Shown: piece by piece, positions 7,331 through 17,741 of the stretch
Layout: each line of letters opens with the position of its first letter
Position numbering within the stretch: the first letter of the stretch is position 1
Assembly (NCBI RefSeq): GCF_020991275.1
Contig: NZ_JAJLQY010000006.1
Location: 248,001 to 312,000, forward strand
Source of the DNA: Actinocorallia sp. API 0066
Lineage (GTDB): Bacteria > Actinomycetota > Actinomycetes > Streptosporangiales > Streptosporangiaceae
Direction: 5' to 3'
Length of the DNA: 64,000 nt
Position numbers and translations under genes: made by a program
Notes under the pieces: generated by a model
Databases searched by the model: none
The model's input: the letters and a program-made list of their open reading frames with translations, nothing else
What the model was told of the DNA's origin: nothing

Positions 7331-8383
7331 ATGACGTCCAGCCGTGTCCGCAAAGAGGTCGACGAGGCGCTCTACGCGTTCGTCGATCGTCAGCGCCCCG
7401 TCCTCCTGGCGATCACCCAGGACCTGGAGCCGATGCTCTCTGCTCTGGACTCGCTCCTGTCGGGCGGCAAGCGGCTGCGTCCGGCCTTCTGCTACTGGGG
7501 ATGGCGCGGCGCGGGCGGCACGGACGGCCCCGAGGTCTTCACGGCCGCGGCGTCCCTCGAACTGCTCCAGGCGAGCGCGCTGATCCACGACGACGTCATG
7601 GACGGCAGCGACACCCGGCGCGGCCAGCCTTCGGTGCACCGGAGGTTCGAGGCGATGCACGCCAGGGAGGGCTGGCCGGGCTCGGCCGAGTCCTTCGGGA
7701 CGGGCGCCGCGATCCTGCTGGGGGACGTCACCCTCGCCTGGTCCACGGAGATGTACGAGCGCTCCGGGCTGCCCGAGAAGGCGCTCGCCCCGGGCCGTCC
7801 GCTCTACGACATCATGCGGACCGAGGTGATGTGCGGCCAGTACCTGGACATGCTGGAGCAGGCCCGTGGCACGGGCGACGTGGAGAGCGCCCTCAGGGTC
7901 GTCCGCTACAAGAGCGCCAAGTACACGATCGAGCGCCCCCTCCACCTGGGCGCCGCCATGGCGGGTGCGGACGCCGCCCACCTGGACGCCCTGTCCGCTT
8001 ACGGCCTGCCTCTGGGCGCCGCCTTCCAGCTCCGCGACGACGTCCTCGGTGTGTTCGGCGACCCGACCGAGACGGGCAAGCCCGCCGGAGACGACCTGCG
8101 CGAGGGCAAGCGGACGGTCCTCATCGCCCTCGCGATGGAGCGGGGCACCCCTGCCCAGCGCGCGACCCTCAACCGCCGCCTGGGCGACCCTGAGCTCGAT
8201 CTGGACGGCGTCCAGGAGCTGCGCGCGATCCTCACCGACACCGGCGCGCTGGCGGGCTGCGAGCGGATGATCGACGAGTTCGCCGCCGAGGCGCACCGCG
8301 CCCTGGGCGAGATCACGCTGACCCCCGAGGCCCGCGCCGCCCTCACCGACCTCGCCGTCGCCGCCACCGCCCGCCGCGTCTGA
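7331..8383 (+). CDS. Polyprenyl (geranylgeranyl-type) diphosphate synthase
   Basis: A 350-residue trans-isoprenyl diphosphate synthase (IdsA/GGPPS-like). The first Asp-rich motif is DDVMD (residues 87-91, in LIHDDVMDGSDTRRG); the second is LRDDVLGVFGD (near 237). GGKRLRP supplies the diphosphate-binding basic residues. It condenses isopentenyl diphosphate with allylic diphosphates in the cytoplasm to give precursors for menaquinone, carotenoids or lipid carriers; chain length cannot be read reliably. TAGGCT (7318-7323) lies 7 nt before the ATG: leaderless. It is transcribed divergently from metF and ends at a terminator hairpin ~70 bp downstream. Confidence 0.92.
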   Translation: MTSSRVRKEVDEALYAFVDRQRPVLLAITQDLEPMLSALDSLLSGGKRLRPAFCYWGWRGAGGTDGPEVFTAAASLELLQASALIHDDVMDGSDTRRGQPSVHRRFEAMHAREGWPGSAESFGTGAAILLGDVTLAWSTEMYERSGLPEKALAPGRPLYDIMRTEVMCGQYLDMLEQARGTGDVESALRVVRYKSAKYTIERPLHLGAAMAGADAAHLDALSAYGLPLGAAFQLRDDVLGVFGDPTETGKPAGDDLREGKRTVLIALAMERGTPAQRATLNRRLGDPELDLDGVQELRAILTDTGALAGCERMIDEFAAEAHRALGEITLTPEARAALTDLAVAATARRV

Positions 8384-8452
8384 CCCCGGCGCCCCGAGGC
8401 CGCACCGCCCGAAACACCCTTTGACGGCCCGTGCAACCCCGCTCCACCAAAG

Positions 8453-8478
8453 AGCCCCCACACCGGTGTGTGGGGGCT
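8453..8478 (+). terminator. Terminator after the polyprenyl synthase
   Basis: An 11-bp stem AGCCCCCACAC / GTGTGGGGGCT with loop CGGT, followed by TCTCGCTTCC. Confidence 0.75.
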
Positions 8479-8565
8479 TCTCGCTTCCTCCGGTCAGACC
8501 CCGACCAAGTAAGCGCTCGCCGACTTGGCTATGCTCGCCCCAAGCTCACAGCAGGAGGAGGCGGC

Positions 8566-9756
8566 ATGGCCGGTCGGGTTTTCGTCGTCGGGGTCGGGAT
8601 GACCAAGTTCGAGAAGCCGGGTTCCCGTGACTGGGAGTACCCGGATATGGCCAAGGAGGCCGTCGGGAAGGCCCTGGAAGACGCGGGGATCTCCTACGAC
8701 ACGGTGGAGCAGGCGTACGCGGGCTCCATGTACGGCGCGATGGGGCAGCGCGCCCTGTACGAGACCGGTATGACCGGTATCCCCGTCATGACGGTGGCGA
8801 ACGCCTGTGCCACCGGCTCCTCCGCGCTCTTCCTCGCCAGGAACGCGATCCGGGGCGGCCTGGCCGACTGCGTCCTCGCGCTCGGCATGGAGAAGATGCA
8901 GAAGGGCTCGCTCGGCGCGGGCGTCGGCCAGGCCAAAGTGACGATCGTGGACCACCACCTGAAGGCGATGGTCGAGGGCCGGGGCGGCTGGGAGGCCGCG
9001 GCGCCGATGCCGCAGATGTTCGGCAACGCCGGACGTGAGCACATGGAGCGCTATGGCTCCCAGCTCGAGCACTTCGCCTGGATCGGGTGGAAGAACCACA
9101 AGCACTCCGTGAACAACCCGTACGCGCAGTTCCAGGACGAGTACACGCTCGACCAGATCAAGGACGCGCCGATGATCTTCGAGCCGCTCACCAAGCTCCA
9201 GTGCTCCCCCACGTCCGACGGCGCCGCCGCCGCGATCGTCGTCAGCGAGCGGTTCGTGGACGAGCACGACCTGTGGGGGCAGGCGGTGGAGATCGCAGGC
9301 CAGCACATCGCTACCGACACCCCCGACAGCTTCGAGGACAAGTCGTCCATCAACGTCGTCGGCTTCGGCTGCTCCCAGCGGGCGGCCGCCAAGGCGATGG
9401 AAGAGGCCCAGGTCTCCATCGACGACGTGGACGTGATCGAGCTGCACGACTGCTTCAGCGCCAACGAGCTCATCACCTACGAGGCCCTAGGAATGGCCCC
9501 GATAGGCGAAGCACACAAGCTGATCGACGCCGAAGCCACCACCTACGGCGGCAAGTGGGTGGTCAACCCCTCCGGCGGCCTGATCTCCAAGGGCCACCCC
9601 CTGGGCGCCACCGGCATCGCCCAGTGCGCCGAACTCACCTGGCAGCTCCGCGGCAAGGCCGACGCCCGCCAGGTCGACGGCGCCCGCGTCGCCCTCCAGC
9701 ACAACATCGGCCTGGGCTCCGCCTGCGCCGTCGCCGTCTACAAACTCCCCAGCTGA
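8566..9756 (+). CDS. Thiolase-fold lipid-transfer protein / acetyl-CoA acetyltransferase
   Basis: A 396-residue thiolase-superfamily protein of the SCP-x/lipid-transfer type. The nucleophile is Cys81 in [19 protein letters not shown] and [14 protein letters not shown] supply the later catalytic His/Gly regions. Such proteins perform acyl-CoA thiolysis or transfer in lipid and sterol side-chain degradation; no other beta-oxidation gene is adjacent, so the substrate is unknown. The ATG at 8566 has AGGAGGAG at 8553-8560; an upstream in-frame start would run through the terminator of the preceding gene. TATGCT (8530-8535) is a plausible -10, and a TetR-like palindrome (8507-8522) sits just before it. 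Confidence 0.88.
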   Translation: MAGRVFVVGVGMTKFEKPGSRDWEYPDMAKEAVGKALEDAGISYDTVEQAYAGSMYGAMGQRALYETGMTGIPVMTVANACATGSSALFLARNAIRGGLADCVLALGMEKMQKGSLGAGVGQAKVTIVDHHLKAMVEGRGGWEAAAPMPQMFGNAGREHMERYGSQLEHFAWIGWKNHKHSVNNPYAQFQDEYTLDQIKDAPMIFEPLTKLQCSPTSDGAAAAIVVSERFVDEHDLWGQAVEIAGQHIATDTPDSFEDKSSINVVGFGCSQRAAAKAMEEAQVSIDDVDVIELHDCFSANELITYEALGMAPIGEAHKLIDAEATTYGGKWVVNPSGGLISKGHPLGATGIAQCAELTWQLRGKADARQVDGARVALQHNIGLGSACAVAVYKLPS

Positions 9757-9773
9757 CCCCCGACGGCCCCCAC

Positions 9774-9797
9774 GGCGCGGCCGCCAAGGGCCGCGCC
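9774..9797. terminator. Bidirectional terminator, thiolase / kinase
   Basis: GGCGCGGCC (9774-9782) and GGCCGCGCC (9789-9797) form a 9-bp stem ending exactly at the kinase stop codon, between two convergent genes. Confidence 0.65.
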
Positions 9798-10736
9798 TCA
9801 GAGGAGCATGCCGCAGGTGAAGCCGAGGGCGGTGACGATGACCAGGGCGATGATCATGCGGGTGCGGTAGCGCGGGACGGGCTTGGGCGGGGCGGGCGCG
9901 GCCGGGCGGGCCTCCGCGCGGAGGAACCTGACGATCTCCGCCGCCGTGGGGCGGGCGTCGGGCTCCTTGTCCAGGCAGCGCGCGACGAGCCCGCGCAGGC
10001 CGCCGCGCAGCTCTCCCAGGTCGGGTTCACGGTCGGTGATGCGCCGCATGACGGCGCCCGAAGGCCCGCCGCCGAAGGGCGGCCTGCCGGTGGCGGCGTA
10101 GACCATGGTCGCGCCCCAGGAGAAGACGTCGGACTTGGGGCCGACGTGGAGGTCCTCGACCTGCTCCGGCGACATGTAGGCGGGCGTCCCCACGGCGTGC
10201 GACGTCGTCGGGGTGCGGCCGTCCAGCAGCCGCGCCACGCCGAAGTCGATGACCTTGGCGCCGCGCCGCCCGAGCACCACGTTGCCGGGCTTGAAGTCCC
10301 GGTGCACGACCTGCGCCCGGTGGATCGCGGCGAGCCCCACCGCGGTGCGCAGGGCGATCTTGTGCAGTTCGGGGCCCTTGAGCGGCCCGGAGGCGGCGAC
10401 CTCGTCCTGGAGCGTCGGCCCCGGCACGTACTCGCTGACGATGTAGGGCCGCTCCGCCGTCACCTTGGCGTCGAGCACCTTGGCGACCTGCGGGGCCTCG
10501 ACCCGGCTCGCCGCGCCCGCCTCCTTGATGAACCTTCCGCGCGCCTTGGCCGACGCCGCCGGGCCGCCCCTGAGCACCTTGACGGCGACGGGCTGCCCCT
10601 CACGGTCGCGGCCCAGGTAGACGACGCCCTGCCCGCCCTCGCCGAGCCGGTTCAGCACGGTGTAGGGCCCGATCCTGCGCGGGTCCTCGGGGCGGAGCGG
10701 GGTGTCGGGCTGGCTCGGCACGGGGGCGACCTTCAC
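9798..10736 (-). CDS. Membrane-anchored Ser/Thr protein kinase without PASTA domains
   Basis: A 312-residue Hanks-type kinase. The glycine loop is [12 protein letters not shown], the ATP lysine lies in VAVKVL, the catalytic loop is [12 protein letters not shown], the Mg loop is VIDFGVAR, and the activation segment ends in [10 protein letters not shown]. After a Pro/Ala linker the protein ends in one membrane helix ([20 protein letters not shown]), so the kinase faces the cytoplasm with almost no external part. The GTG start at 10736 has no Shine-Dalgarno; a good -10, TATAAC (RC of 10764-10769), gives a short 5' UTR of about 15-20 nt. Substrates are unknown. Confidence 0.88.
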   Translation of the reverse strand: MKVAPVPSQPDTPLRPEDPRRIGPYTVLNRLGEGGQGVVYLGRDREGQPVAVKVLRGGPAASAKARGRFIKEAGAASRVEAPQVAKVLDAKVTAERPYIVSEYVPGPTLQDEVAASGPLKGPELHKIALRTAVGLAAIHRAQVVHRDFKPGNVVLGRRGAKVIDFGVARLLDGRTPTTSHAVGTPAYMSPEQVEDLHVGPKSDVFSWGATMVYAATGRPPFGGGPSGAVMRRITDREPDLGELRGGLRGLVARCLDKEPDARPTAAEIVRFLRAEARPAAPAPPKPVPRYRTRMIIALVIVTALGFTCGMLL

Positions 10737-10805
10737 GGGGGAGGGAGGGGGCCGGGATGCCGAGTTATACCAGCCGCCCGCGCGCCGCGCGGGCCGTTCC
10801 GCCGA

Positions 10806-10964
10806 TCACCAGTGCGGCGGGACGTCCTCGCGCAGCCGCGCGTCGTTGCCCTCGTCGTCGCGCCAGTCGCCCCAGCCCTCGGCCCGCTCGTCCGACGTCA
10901 CGTCGGGCAGGACGGGCCGGGCGGGCGGCGAGACGCGCTCAGCGCGCTTTTCCGGGGTGCTCAT
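10806..10964 (-). CDS. Small conserved acidic protein (52 aa)
   Basis: A 52-residue reading frame that I translated by hand. It starts [10 protein letters not shown], continues with [18 protein letters not shown], and ends [22 protein letters not shown]. The Trp/Asp-rich C-terminus resembles a short conserved protein I associate with actinobacterial genomes; no function is known to me. GATACT lies 7 nt before the ATG, matching the leaderless pattern in this window. It lies between the kinase and thiE, in the same orientation. Confidence 0.65.
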   Translation of the reverse strand: MSTPEKRAERVSPPARPVLPDVTSDERAEGWGDWRDDEGNDARLREDVPPHW

Positions 10965-10988
10965 GGGTTCCAGTATCACCCGGCGCGG

Positions 10989-11645
10989 TCAGGGCCTGAG
11001 CCGCGCCGACAGCTCCGCCGCCGCCTTGTGCGGGTCGGCGGCCTCGGTGAGCGCCCGGACGACGACGACCCGGCCCGCGCCGAGCGCCAGCACCTCGTCC
11101 AGGTTGTCCGCGTTGATCCCGCCGATGGCGAACCACGGCCGGGTGGCGGTCGCGGCGGCGGCCCGGACGGGCGCGAACCCGGCGGCGGGCCGTCCCGGCT
11201 TGGTCGCCGTCTCCCAGACGGGCCCGACCGCGAAGTAGTCGACGCCCTCCTCGACGTCGGCGGCCTCCCCCTCGGCGATCGCGTGCGTGGACCGTCCGAC
11301 GATCATGTCGGGCCCGACGAGGCGCCGTGCGACGGGCACGGGCAGGTCGTCCTGCCCGAGGTGGAGGATGTCGGCCCCGGCCGCGTAGGCGATGTCTGCC
11401 CTGTCGTTCACCGCGAGCAGCGCGCCGTGTCTTGCGCACGCCTCCTTGACCACCTCAAGGGCGGCGAGCTCCTGGCGTGCCTCAAGGCCCTTCTCGCGGA
11501 GCTGCACGATGTCCACGCCGCCGGAGAGCACCGCGTCGAGGAACGCGGGCAGGTCGCCCTGCCGGGCCCTGGTGTCGACGCACAGGTAGAGCCGGGCGGT
11601 GGCCAGCCGCTCGCGCGCGGCCACCGCCTTTACGCTCGAACCCAC
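10989..11645 (-). CDS. thiE: Thiamine-phosphate synthase
   Basis: A 218-residue TIM-barrel enzyme. [11 protein letters not shown] is the diphosphate/pyrimidine-binding segment, [28 protein letters not shown] is the second conserved region, [33 protein letters not shown] binds the thiazole, and the end carries [27 protein letters not shown]. It joins HMP-PP and thiazole phosphate to make thiamine phosphate. The GTG at 11645 lies one base after the stop of the Rv2175c-like gene, so the two are translationally coupled. The other thiamine genes (thiOSG) lie ~2 kb away on the other strand under a TPP riboswitch; no riboswitch is visible before this operon. Confidence 0.93.
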   Translation of the reverse strand: MGSSVKAVAARERLATARLYLCVDTRARQGDLPAFLDAVLSGGVDIVQLREKGLEARQELAALEVVKEACARHGALLAVNDRADIAYAAGADILHLGQDDLPVPVARRLVGPDMIVGRSTHAIAEGEAADVEEGVDYFAVGPVWETATKPGRPAAGFAPVRAAAATATRPWFAIGGINADNLDEVLALGAGRVVVVRALTEAADPHKAAAELSARLRP

Positions 11646-11646
11646 C

Positions 11647-12024
11647 TCAGAACGCCAGGGCCTGGGCGCGGCGCCGTACCTCGGTGCCGCGGTTCTCCCG
11701 CAGCGCCTGTACCGGGCTGCCGGGCAGGGTGTCGTCCTCGGTGAACAGCCAGCGCAGGGCCGCCACGTCGTCGTAGCCCGCGTCGGCGAGGAGCGTCAGG
11801 GTGCCGGGCAGCCCCTTGATGATCTCGCCGTCCGCGAAGAACGCGGCGGGCACCTGGGGGCCGCCGCCGACGGCGCGGTAGGCCGCGACGAGCTTGCCTT
11901 CCTTGACCCACTGCTTCACGCGCCCGGCGGGGAGGCCGAGCATCGAGGCGGCGCCGGTCAGGGTGTGCCATTCCCCCACGAGGGAGTCGAGTTCGGGATC
12001 GATGTCAACGTGCGTCTTCGTCAC
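11647..12024 (-). CDS. Rv2175c-family DNA-binding protein
   Basis: A 125-residue protein with an N-terminal winged-helix region ([29 protein letters not shown]), then [41 protein letters not shown], closely matching Rv2175c, a DNA-binding protein phosphorylated by PknL in M. tuberculosis. In mycobacteria the two genes are neighbours; here pknL lies 3.6 kb away, beyond the thi genes. The GTG at 12024 is preceded at 7 nt by TAGACA (RC of 12032-12037), so a leaderless transcript is likely. It forms an operon with thiE. DNA targets are unknown. Confidence 0.85.
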   Translation of the reverse strand: MTKTHVDIDPELDSLVGEWHTLTGAASMLGLPAGRVKQWVKEGKLVAAYRAVGGGPQVPAAFFADGEIIKGLPGTLTLLADAGYDDVAALRWLFTEDDTLPGSPVQALRENRGTEVRRRAQALAF

Positions 12025-12051
12025 GGTTCCGTGTCTACCATCCCGGCCCGG

Positions 12052-13242
12052 CTATGAAACCGTCCGGACGGCGTTTCGCACGGCTATCGCGGGATCCGCC
12101 AGCTTCGCCGTGTCGACCGGGGTGCCCGCGCCGATGATCCGCCGCGCCTGGACGAGGTCGCGCGGCCTGTCCACGGTCAGGATCGCCTCCAGCCGGTCGC
12201 CCGTCACCCAGCAGACGGCCCAGGACCTCTCACCCGGGTCGCCCCGGAAGAAGCGCCGCTCCGCGCCCTCGTGGTGCCCCGCGTACTGGACCATGCGCCC
12301 GAACTGCTCGGACCAGAAGTAGGGCGCCTCGTCGTAGACGGCCTCCTCCCCGAGCAGTGACGCGACGGCCACCTCCGGCGCGTTCAGCGCGACGTCCCAG
12401 TGCTCGACCCGCATCCGGCGGCCGTAGCGGCCCGACCACCAGGCCGCGCAGTCGCCTACCGCGACGATCCCTGGCCGCGACGTGCGCATCGAGCCGTCCA
12501 CGACGATCCCGCCGAGCCGCGCGTCCAGCTCCAGGGCGCCGCCGAGCCACTCCAGCGACGGCCGCACCCCGATCCCCACGACGACCGCGTCGGCCGGGAG
12601 GAACTCCCCGCCGACGAGAGCCACACCGCCGTCCTCGATCGAGGCGACCTTGACGCCGCACCGCAGCGCGACGCCCGCCTCGGCGTACCACGGGGCGGTG
12701 AGCGCGCCCAGCTCGGTCCCGAGCGCGACGGCGACGGGCGTCTCGGCGGCCTCCAGGACCGTCACACGGCACCCGAGCTTGGCCGCGCTGGTGGCGACCT
12801 CGGCCCCGATCCACCCGGCCCCCACGACGACGATGTGGGCCCCGCGCACGAGCAGCGGCCGCAACTCCCGCGCGTCCCGCATCGTCCTGACGACGTGCTG
12901 GGCGCCGGGCCCCGGCAGCAGGACGGGTTCGGCGCCGGTGGCGATCACCAGGCCGTCGTAGGGCAGGTCGCCCCCTGACGTCTCCAGGACGCGCTCGTCG
13001 GGCCGCAGCCCGGTGGCGGCGCTGCCGAACCTGATGTCGCACTCCAGCGCGTCCCAGGCGGCGTCCACGGTGGTGTCCTCGATGTCGCCGGTGAGCACGC
13101 CCTTGGACAGCGGGGGCCGGTCGTAGGGCAGCACCTCCTCGGCCGACACGAGGGTCAGCGCGCCCGTGTACTCCCTGGCCCGGAGCGCCTCGACGGCCCG
13201 CACCCCGGCCAGCCCGCCGCCCACCACGATCACACGTTCCAT
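12052..13242 (-). CDS. FAD/NAD(P)-dependent ferredoxin-reductase-type oxidoreductase
   Basis: A 396-residue pyridine nucleotide-disulfide oxidoreductase fold. The FAD-binding GxGxxG is VIVVGGGLAGVRAVEAL at the very N-terminus; YDRPPLSKGVL is typical of ferredoxin reductases of oxygenase systems; the NAD(P) site is HIVVVGAGWIGAEVATSAAKLG; the FAD tail motif is IVAVGDCAAWW, followed by the reductase C-terminal domain (VEHWDVALNAPEVA, then YFWSEQFGRMVQYAGHHEGAE). It should pass electrons from NAD(P)H to a small ferredoxin, possibly for a P450 or oxygenase encoded elsewhere. The ATG at 13242 has GGAGG 7 nt upstream; the earlier in-frame ATG at 13260 lacks one. Confidence 0.88.
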   Translation of the reverse strand: MERVIVVGGGLAGVRAVEALRAREYTGALTLVSAEEVLPYDRPPLSKGVLTGDIEDTTVDAAWDALECDIRFGSAATGLRPDERVLETSGGDLPYDGLVIATGAEPVLLPGPGAQHVVRTMRDARELRPLLVRGAHIVVVGAGWIGAEVATSAAKLGCRVTVLEAAETPVAVALGTELGALTAPWYAEAGVALRCGVKVASIEDGGVALVGGEFLPADAVVVGIGVRPSLEWLGGALELDARLGGIVVDGSMRTSRPGIVAVGDCAAWWSGRYGRRMRVEHWDVALNAPEVAVASLLGEEAVYDEAPYFWSEQFGRMVQYAGHHEGAERRFFRGDPGERSWAVCWVTGDRLEAILTVDRPRDLVQARRIIGAGTPVDTAKLADPAIAVRNAVRTVS

Positions 13243-13373
13243 CAAGAACCTCCAGCCCACCGGCCCTTACCCACCACGGGTTCCGTCACCCTAACCACGG
13301 CCGAGAACGGCGTTCCGCACCGGATGCCTCGATAACCCGGGATGGCTGGTCAGGGCATACCCTGGGGCCGTAA

Positions 13374-13463
13374 GGCACGGGAGCCCCTCGCGGGGGCTGA
13401 GAGGGGAGCGCGCGGCTCCCGACCGTAGGAACCTGATCCGGGTCATGCCGGCGAAGGGAGCGA
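13374..13463 (+). promoter_or_regulatory. TPP (THI element) riboswitch
   Basis: All hallmark conserved pieces appear in order: GGGAGCCCC, the CTGAGAGGG box at ~13397, GACCGTAGGAACCTGATC at 13421-13438, then GGGTCATGCCGGCGAAGGGA up to ~13459. The 3' end abuts the ribosome binding site of thiO, so control of translation initiation is likely. A TACCCT box (13358-13363) just upstream is a probable -10. It controls thiO-thiS-thiG. Confidence 0.95.
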
Positions 13464-13469
13464 ACTGGC

Positions 13470-14570
13470 TTGATCGTGATCATCGGGGCCGGGGTGATCG
13501 GCCTCGGCATCGCCTGGCGCGCCTCCCAGCGCGGCCTTCCCGTCACCCTCGTGGACCCCGCCCCCGGCTCCGGCGCGAGCCACGTGGCGGCCGGGATGCT
13601 CACCCCCGTCGGCGAGCTCCAGTACGGCGAGGAGGACCACCTCAGGCTGGGCATCGACTCCCGCGACCGCTACCCGGCGTTCGCGGCCGAGCTGGCCGAG
13701 CTGACGGGCGTCGACGTGGGGCACCGCGCGGAGGGCAACCTGTCGGTCGCCTACGATGGCGACGACCTCGCGTTCCTGCGTGAGCAGCACGAGTTCCAAT
13801 CGTCGCTCGGCCTGCGCACCGAGCTCCTCACCGGACGCGAGTGCCGCCGCCTGGAGCCGATGCTGGCGCCGTCCGTCCGCGGCGGCATCCTCGCGCCCGA
13901 CGACGGCAGCGTGGACCCGCGCAAGGTGCTGCGCGCCCTGACGGCCGCCTGCGCCGGCATCCCCGTCGTCCGCCAGCGCGCGCGCGAGATCCTCGTCGAG
14001 GACGGCCGGGCGAAGGGCGTCCTACTGGAGGACGGGCAGACCTTGGGCGCCGACCAGGTCGTCCTGGCCGCCGGAAGCTGGTCGGGCGGCCTGTCCGACC
14101 TGCCGGTCCGCCCGGTCAAGGGCCAGATCATCCGGCTGCGCTCGCCCTACCCGTTCCTGACGCGCGCGACGAGGGGCCTCGTCCAGGGCTTCTCGATGTA
14201 CCTCGTGCCCAGGCCCGACGGAGAGCTCGTCATCGGGGCCACCCAGGAGGAGATGGGCTTCGACGGCCGCGTCACGGCGGGCGGCCTGTGGGAGCTGCTG
14301 CGCGACGCCAGGGCGCTCTTCCCAGGGGTGACGGAGCTGGAGTTCACCGAGGTGACGGCCTCCTTCCGGCCCGGATCCCCCGACAACGCCCCGATCCTCG
14401 GCCCTTCCGCCGTGCGGGGCCTGCTGTACGCGACGGGCCACTACCGCAACGGCGTCCTCCTCGCCCCCCTGACGGCCGACGCGCTCGCCGACGTCCTCGC
14501 CGGAGGCGACCTGCCCGAGGTGGCCCGCCCCTTCACCGCCGCCCGCTTCGCCCCCCTGGAGAGCCGATGA
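13470..14570 (+). CDS. thiO: Glycine oxidase ThiO
   Basis: A 366-residue FAD-dependent amine oxidase. The N-terminal dinucleotide-binding motif is MIVIIGAGVIGLGIAWRAS; SHVAAGMLTPVGE and the C-terminal ATGHYRNGVLLAPLTA are typical ThiO/DadA segments. It oxidises glycine to dehydroglycine for thiazole synthesis by ThiG. The start is TTG at 13470, 9 nt after GAAGGGAG at the end of the TPP riboswitch; no ATG fits the N-terminus. Its TGA overlaps the ATG of thiS (ATGA), so the genes are translationally coupled. Confidence 0.94.
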   Translation: MIVIIGAGVIGLGIAWRASQRGLPVTLVDPAPGSGASHVAAGMLTPVGELQYGEEDHLRLGIDSRDRYPAFAAELAELTGVDVGHRAEGNLSVAYDGDDLAFLREQHEFQSSLGLRTELLTGRECRRLEPMLAPSVRGGILAPDDGSVDPRKVLRALTAACAGIPVVRQRAREILVEDGRAKGVLLEDGQTLGADQVVLAAGSWSGGLSDLPVRPVKGQIIRLRSPYPFLTRATRGLVQGFSMYLVPRPDGELVIGATQEEMGFDGRVTAGGLWELLRDARALFPGVTELEFTEVTASFRPGSPDNAPILGPSAVRGLLYATGHYRNGVLLAPLTADALADVLAGGDLPEVARPFTAARFAPLESR

Positions 14571-14782
14571 GAGTGCTGGTCAACGGAGCCGCCAGGGCGC
14601 TGCCCGAGGGCGCCACCGTCGCCGACGTCGTCGCGCAGGTCGTCGCGGCGGAGGCGGCCGACGCGGGCCGGGGCATCGCGGTCGCGGTGAACGACGAGGT
14701 GGTGCGGCGCGCGGTGTGGCCCGCGACGCCGGTGCGCGACGGCGACCGGGTGGAGATCCTCACCGCGGTCCAGGGAGGCTGA
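14567..14782 (+). CDS. thiS: Sulfur-carrier protein ThiS
   Basis: A 71-residue ubiquitin-like protein: VLVNGAARALPEGATVADVV at the start, GIAVAVNDEVVRRAVW in the middle, RDGDRVEILTAVQGG at the end. The C-terminal Gly-Gly is the site that is adenylated and thiocarboxylated to deliver sulfur to ThiG. It starts inside the thiO stop codon and is followed 6 nt later by thiG. No thiF-like adenylating enzyme is in the window, so activation must come from elsewhere. Confidence 0.95.
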   Translation: MRVLVNGAARALPEGATVADVVAQVVAAEAADAGRGIAVAVNDEVVRRAVWPATPVRDGDRVEILTAVQGG

Positions 14783-15580
<798 letters not shown>

Positions 15581-15657
15581 TCACGGTTCCAGAACGGACG
15601 AAAAGGTAGTCCCACAGACCGATGGGTAACGGTCGGATTCGCCCTTAGACTGCCCAG

Positions 15658-17694
15658 ATGGACGCGACAGCTGTGGACCCGCTCGTCGGGCGTGTGCTCG
15701 ACGAGCGCTACCGCATCGAGTCGAAAGTGGCCAAGGGCGGTATGGCCACGGTCTACGTGGGACGCGACAAGAAGCTCGACAGAGTCGTCGCCCTCAAGGT
15801 GATGCACCCGCACCTGGCGCAGGACGAGGAGTTCGTCCGCCGGTTCATGGGCGAGGCCAAGGCCGCCGCCGCGCTGTCGCACCCCAACGTGGTCGCCGTC
15901 TACGACCAGGGCACCGACGGCGCCAGCACCTACCTGAGCATGGAGTACCTGCCCGGCAGGACCCTGCGCGACCTCCTGGACGAGCGGGGCCGCCTGCCCG
16001 TCCGCGACGCCCTGGGCATCATGGCGCCCATCCTGTCCGCGCTGGGGGCCGCGCACCGGGCCGGGCTGATCCACCGCGACGTCAAGCCCGAGAACGTCCT
16101 CCTGACCCGCGACGGCCAGGTCAAGGTGGCCGACTTCGGCCTCGCCCGCGCCGAGACCGACAGCAAGCAGACCAAGACCGGCATGATCATCGGCACCGTC
16201 GCCTACATGGCGCCCGAGCAGGTGATCGACGGCCGCGCCGACGCCCGCTCGGACGTGTACGCGGCGGGCGTCCTGCTGTTCGAGCTGCTCACCGGACGCC
16301 AACCGCACCAGGGCGACACCCCCCTGGCCGTCGCCTACGCGCACGTGAACGACCCCATCCCGCTGCCGTCCCAGCTCGTCCCGGGCATCCCGCCCCGCAT
16401 CGACGCGCTCGTCATGGCCGCCACCAGCAAGGACCCCGCGGGCCGCCCCACCGACGCGGGCCACTTCTACGCGCTGCTCGCCGACCCGAACCTGCCGCTG
16501 CCCGCGCCCGGCGCGCCGGGCGTCCCCGGCGTCCCGACGCGGCAGACCGGCGAGCACGCGCGCCGCCAGACGGGCGAGCACGCCTCCCCCGAGGGCGCCA
16601 CGTCCGTCCTGCCCCAGCACCACAGCGGCCCGCGCGACGCCACCTCCGTGCTGCACAACCACACGGCCGTCCTGCCGCCCGGCGACAACCGGACGGCGGT
16701 CCTGCGGCCCGGCGAGGAGCCGGGAGGCCGCGAGGACGTCCTCCTGCTCGACCGGATCATGCACTTCGTCACCGGCAGGTTCGTGCTGGTGACGCTCGGC
16801 GTCATCGCCTCGATGGTGATCGGCTGGGCCGTCTGGTACCAGGTGTCCGGCAAGTACGACCATGTCCCGCAGATCATCGGCATGTCCCAGGAGGACGCCA
16901 CCGCCAAGCTCAGCGACGAGGGCATCCGCTACGAGATCGCCGACCAGCGCGAGTTCTCCGACCGGGCGCCCAAGGGCACCGTCGCCAAGGTGACGCCCGG
17001 CGAGGGCGCCAAGGTGGATCCGGGCCAGACGGTCGTCCTCGTGCTGTCCAAGGGCCTCACCCCGGTCAAGATCCCCGCCGTGGCGGGCAAGCCCCTGGAC
17101 GAGGCGCGGGACGCGCTCAAGGCGTTCACGAACATCACCGAGGAGAAGCGGCCGTCGTCCGAGCCGGACGGCATGGCGGCGGGCACCGACCCCAAGGCGG
17201 GCCAGACGCACTCCCCCGACGAGCCGCTGACGCTGTTCGTCTCCAGCGGCCTCGCGATGCCCGATCTCGTCGGCAAGGGCAAGGACGACGCCTACGCGCA
17301 GCTCGACACGATCAAGAACAAGCTCGGCGGCGACCTCACGGTCAACCAGCAGGAGCAGAACGACCCGAGCAAGCCGGACGGCACCGTCCTGTGGCAGGAC
17401 CCGCCGAAGGGCACCGTGCTCGGCCCCGGCTCAACGGTCAACCTCGGGATCAACAAGCACGAACGGTGCTTCCTCGGGAACCTCAACCCGTTCTGCGACC
17501 AGCCGGACGAGAACGGCAACGTCCTCGTCCCGATCCTCTTCGGCCGGAACATCCACGAGGCCAAGGGCGAACTGGAACGACGCGGCTTCGTCGTCGCCTT
17601 CAACCCGCGCCTCAACACCGACCGCGTCATCAGCCTCTCCCCCAACAGCGGCACCCGCCTCCCCCAAGGCTCCACCGTAACGATCACCCACTAG
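15658..17694 (+). CDS. pknL: Ser/Thr protein kinase with PASTA domains, PknL-like
   Basis: A 678-residue receptor kinase. Kinase domain residues ~18-276: [12 protein letters not shown], Lys47 in [16 protein letters not shown] with catalytic Asp141, [19 protein letters not shown] long linker carries a short repeat ([16 protein letters not shown]) and Thr-rich autophosphorylation-like segments. One membrane helix (about 374-395, [19 protein letters not shown]) precedes about four extracellular PASTA repeats (~398-678). PASTA domains sense peptidoglycan fragments or lipid II. The ATG is preceded at 6 nt by TAGACT (15646-15651): leaderless. Position between metF/idsA and the DAHP synthase matches PknL. 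The likely substrate homologue (Rv2175c-like) is at 11.6 kb. Confidence 0.9.
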   Translation: MDATAVDPLVGRVLDERYRIESKVAKGGMATVYVGRDKKLDRVVALKVMHPHLAQDEEFVRRFMGEAKAAAALSHPNVVAVYDQGTDGASTYLSMEYLPGRTLRDLLDERGRLPVRDALGIMAPILSALGAAHRAGLIHRDVKPENVLLTRDGQVKVADFGLARAETDSKQTKTGMIIGTVAYMAPEQVIDGRADARSDVYAAGVLLFELLTGRQPHQGDTPLAVAYAHVNDPIPLPSQLVPGIPPRIDALVMAATSKDPAGRPTDAGHFYALLADPNLPLPAPGAPGVPGVPTRQTGEHARRQTGEHASPEGATSVLPQHHSGPRDATSVLHNHTAVLPPGDNRTAVLRPGEEPGGREDVLLLDRIMHFVTGRFVLVTLGVIASMVIGWAVWYQVSGKYDHVPQIIGMSQEDATAKLSDEGIRYEIADQREFSDRAPKGTVAKVTPGEGAKVDPGQTVVLVLSKGLTPVKIPAVAGKPLDEARDALKAFTNITEEKRPSSEPDGMAAGTDPKAGQTHSPDEPLTLFVSSGLAMPDLVGKGKDDAYAQLDTIKNKLGGDLTVNQQEQNDPSKPDGTVLWQDPPKGTVLGPGSTVNLGINKHERCFLGNLNPFCDQPDENGNVLVPILFGRNIHEAKGELERRGFVVAFNPRLNTDRVISLSPNSGTRLPQGSTVTITH

Positions 17695-17741
17695 TCGGCG
17701 CGTCCTGGACTGTCACATGGGTCCTTTACGCTGGGGCCACC

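Noticed and set aside
7222-7353. Longer MetF start at 7353
   Set aside because: Would overlap the divergent polyprenyl synthase gene and its promoter; the leaderless box fits the start at 7221.
9087-11744. 885-codon plus-strand open frame
   Set aside because: Antisense and out-of-frame shadow over thiolase, kinase, thiE and Rv2175c-like genes; Arg/Gly/Asp-rich, no domain.
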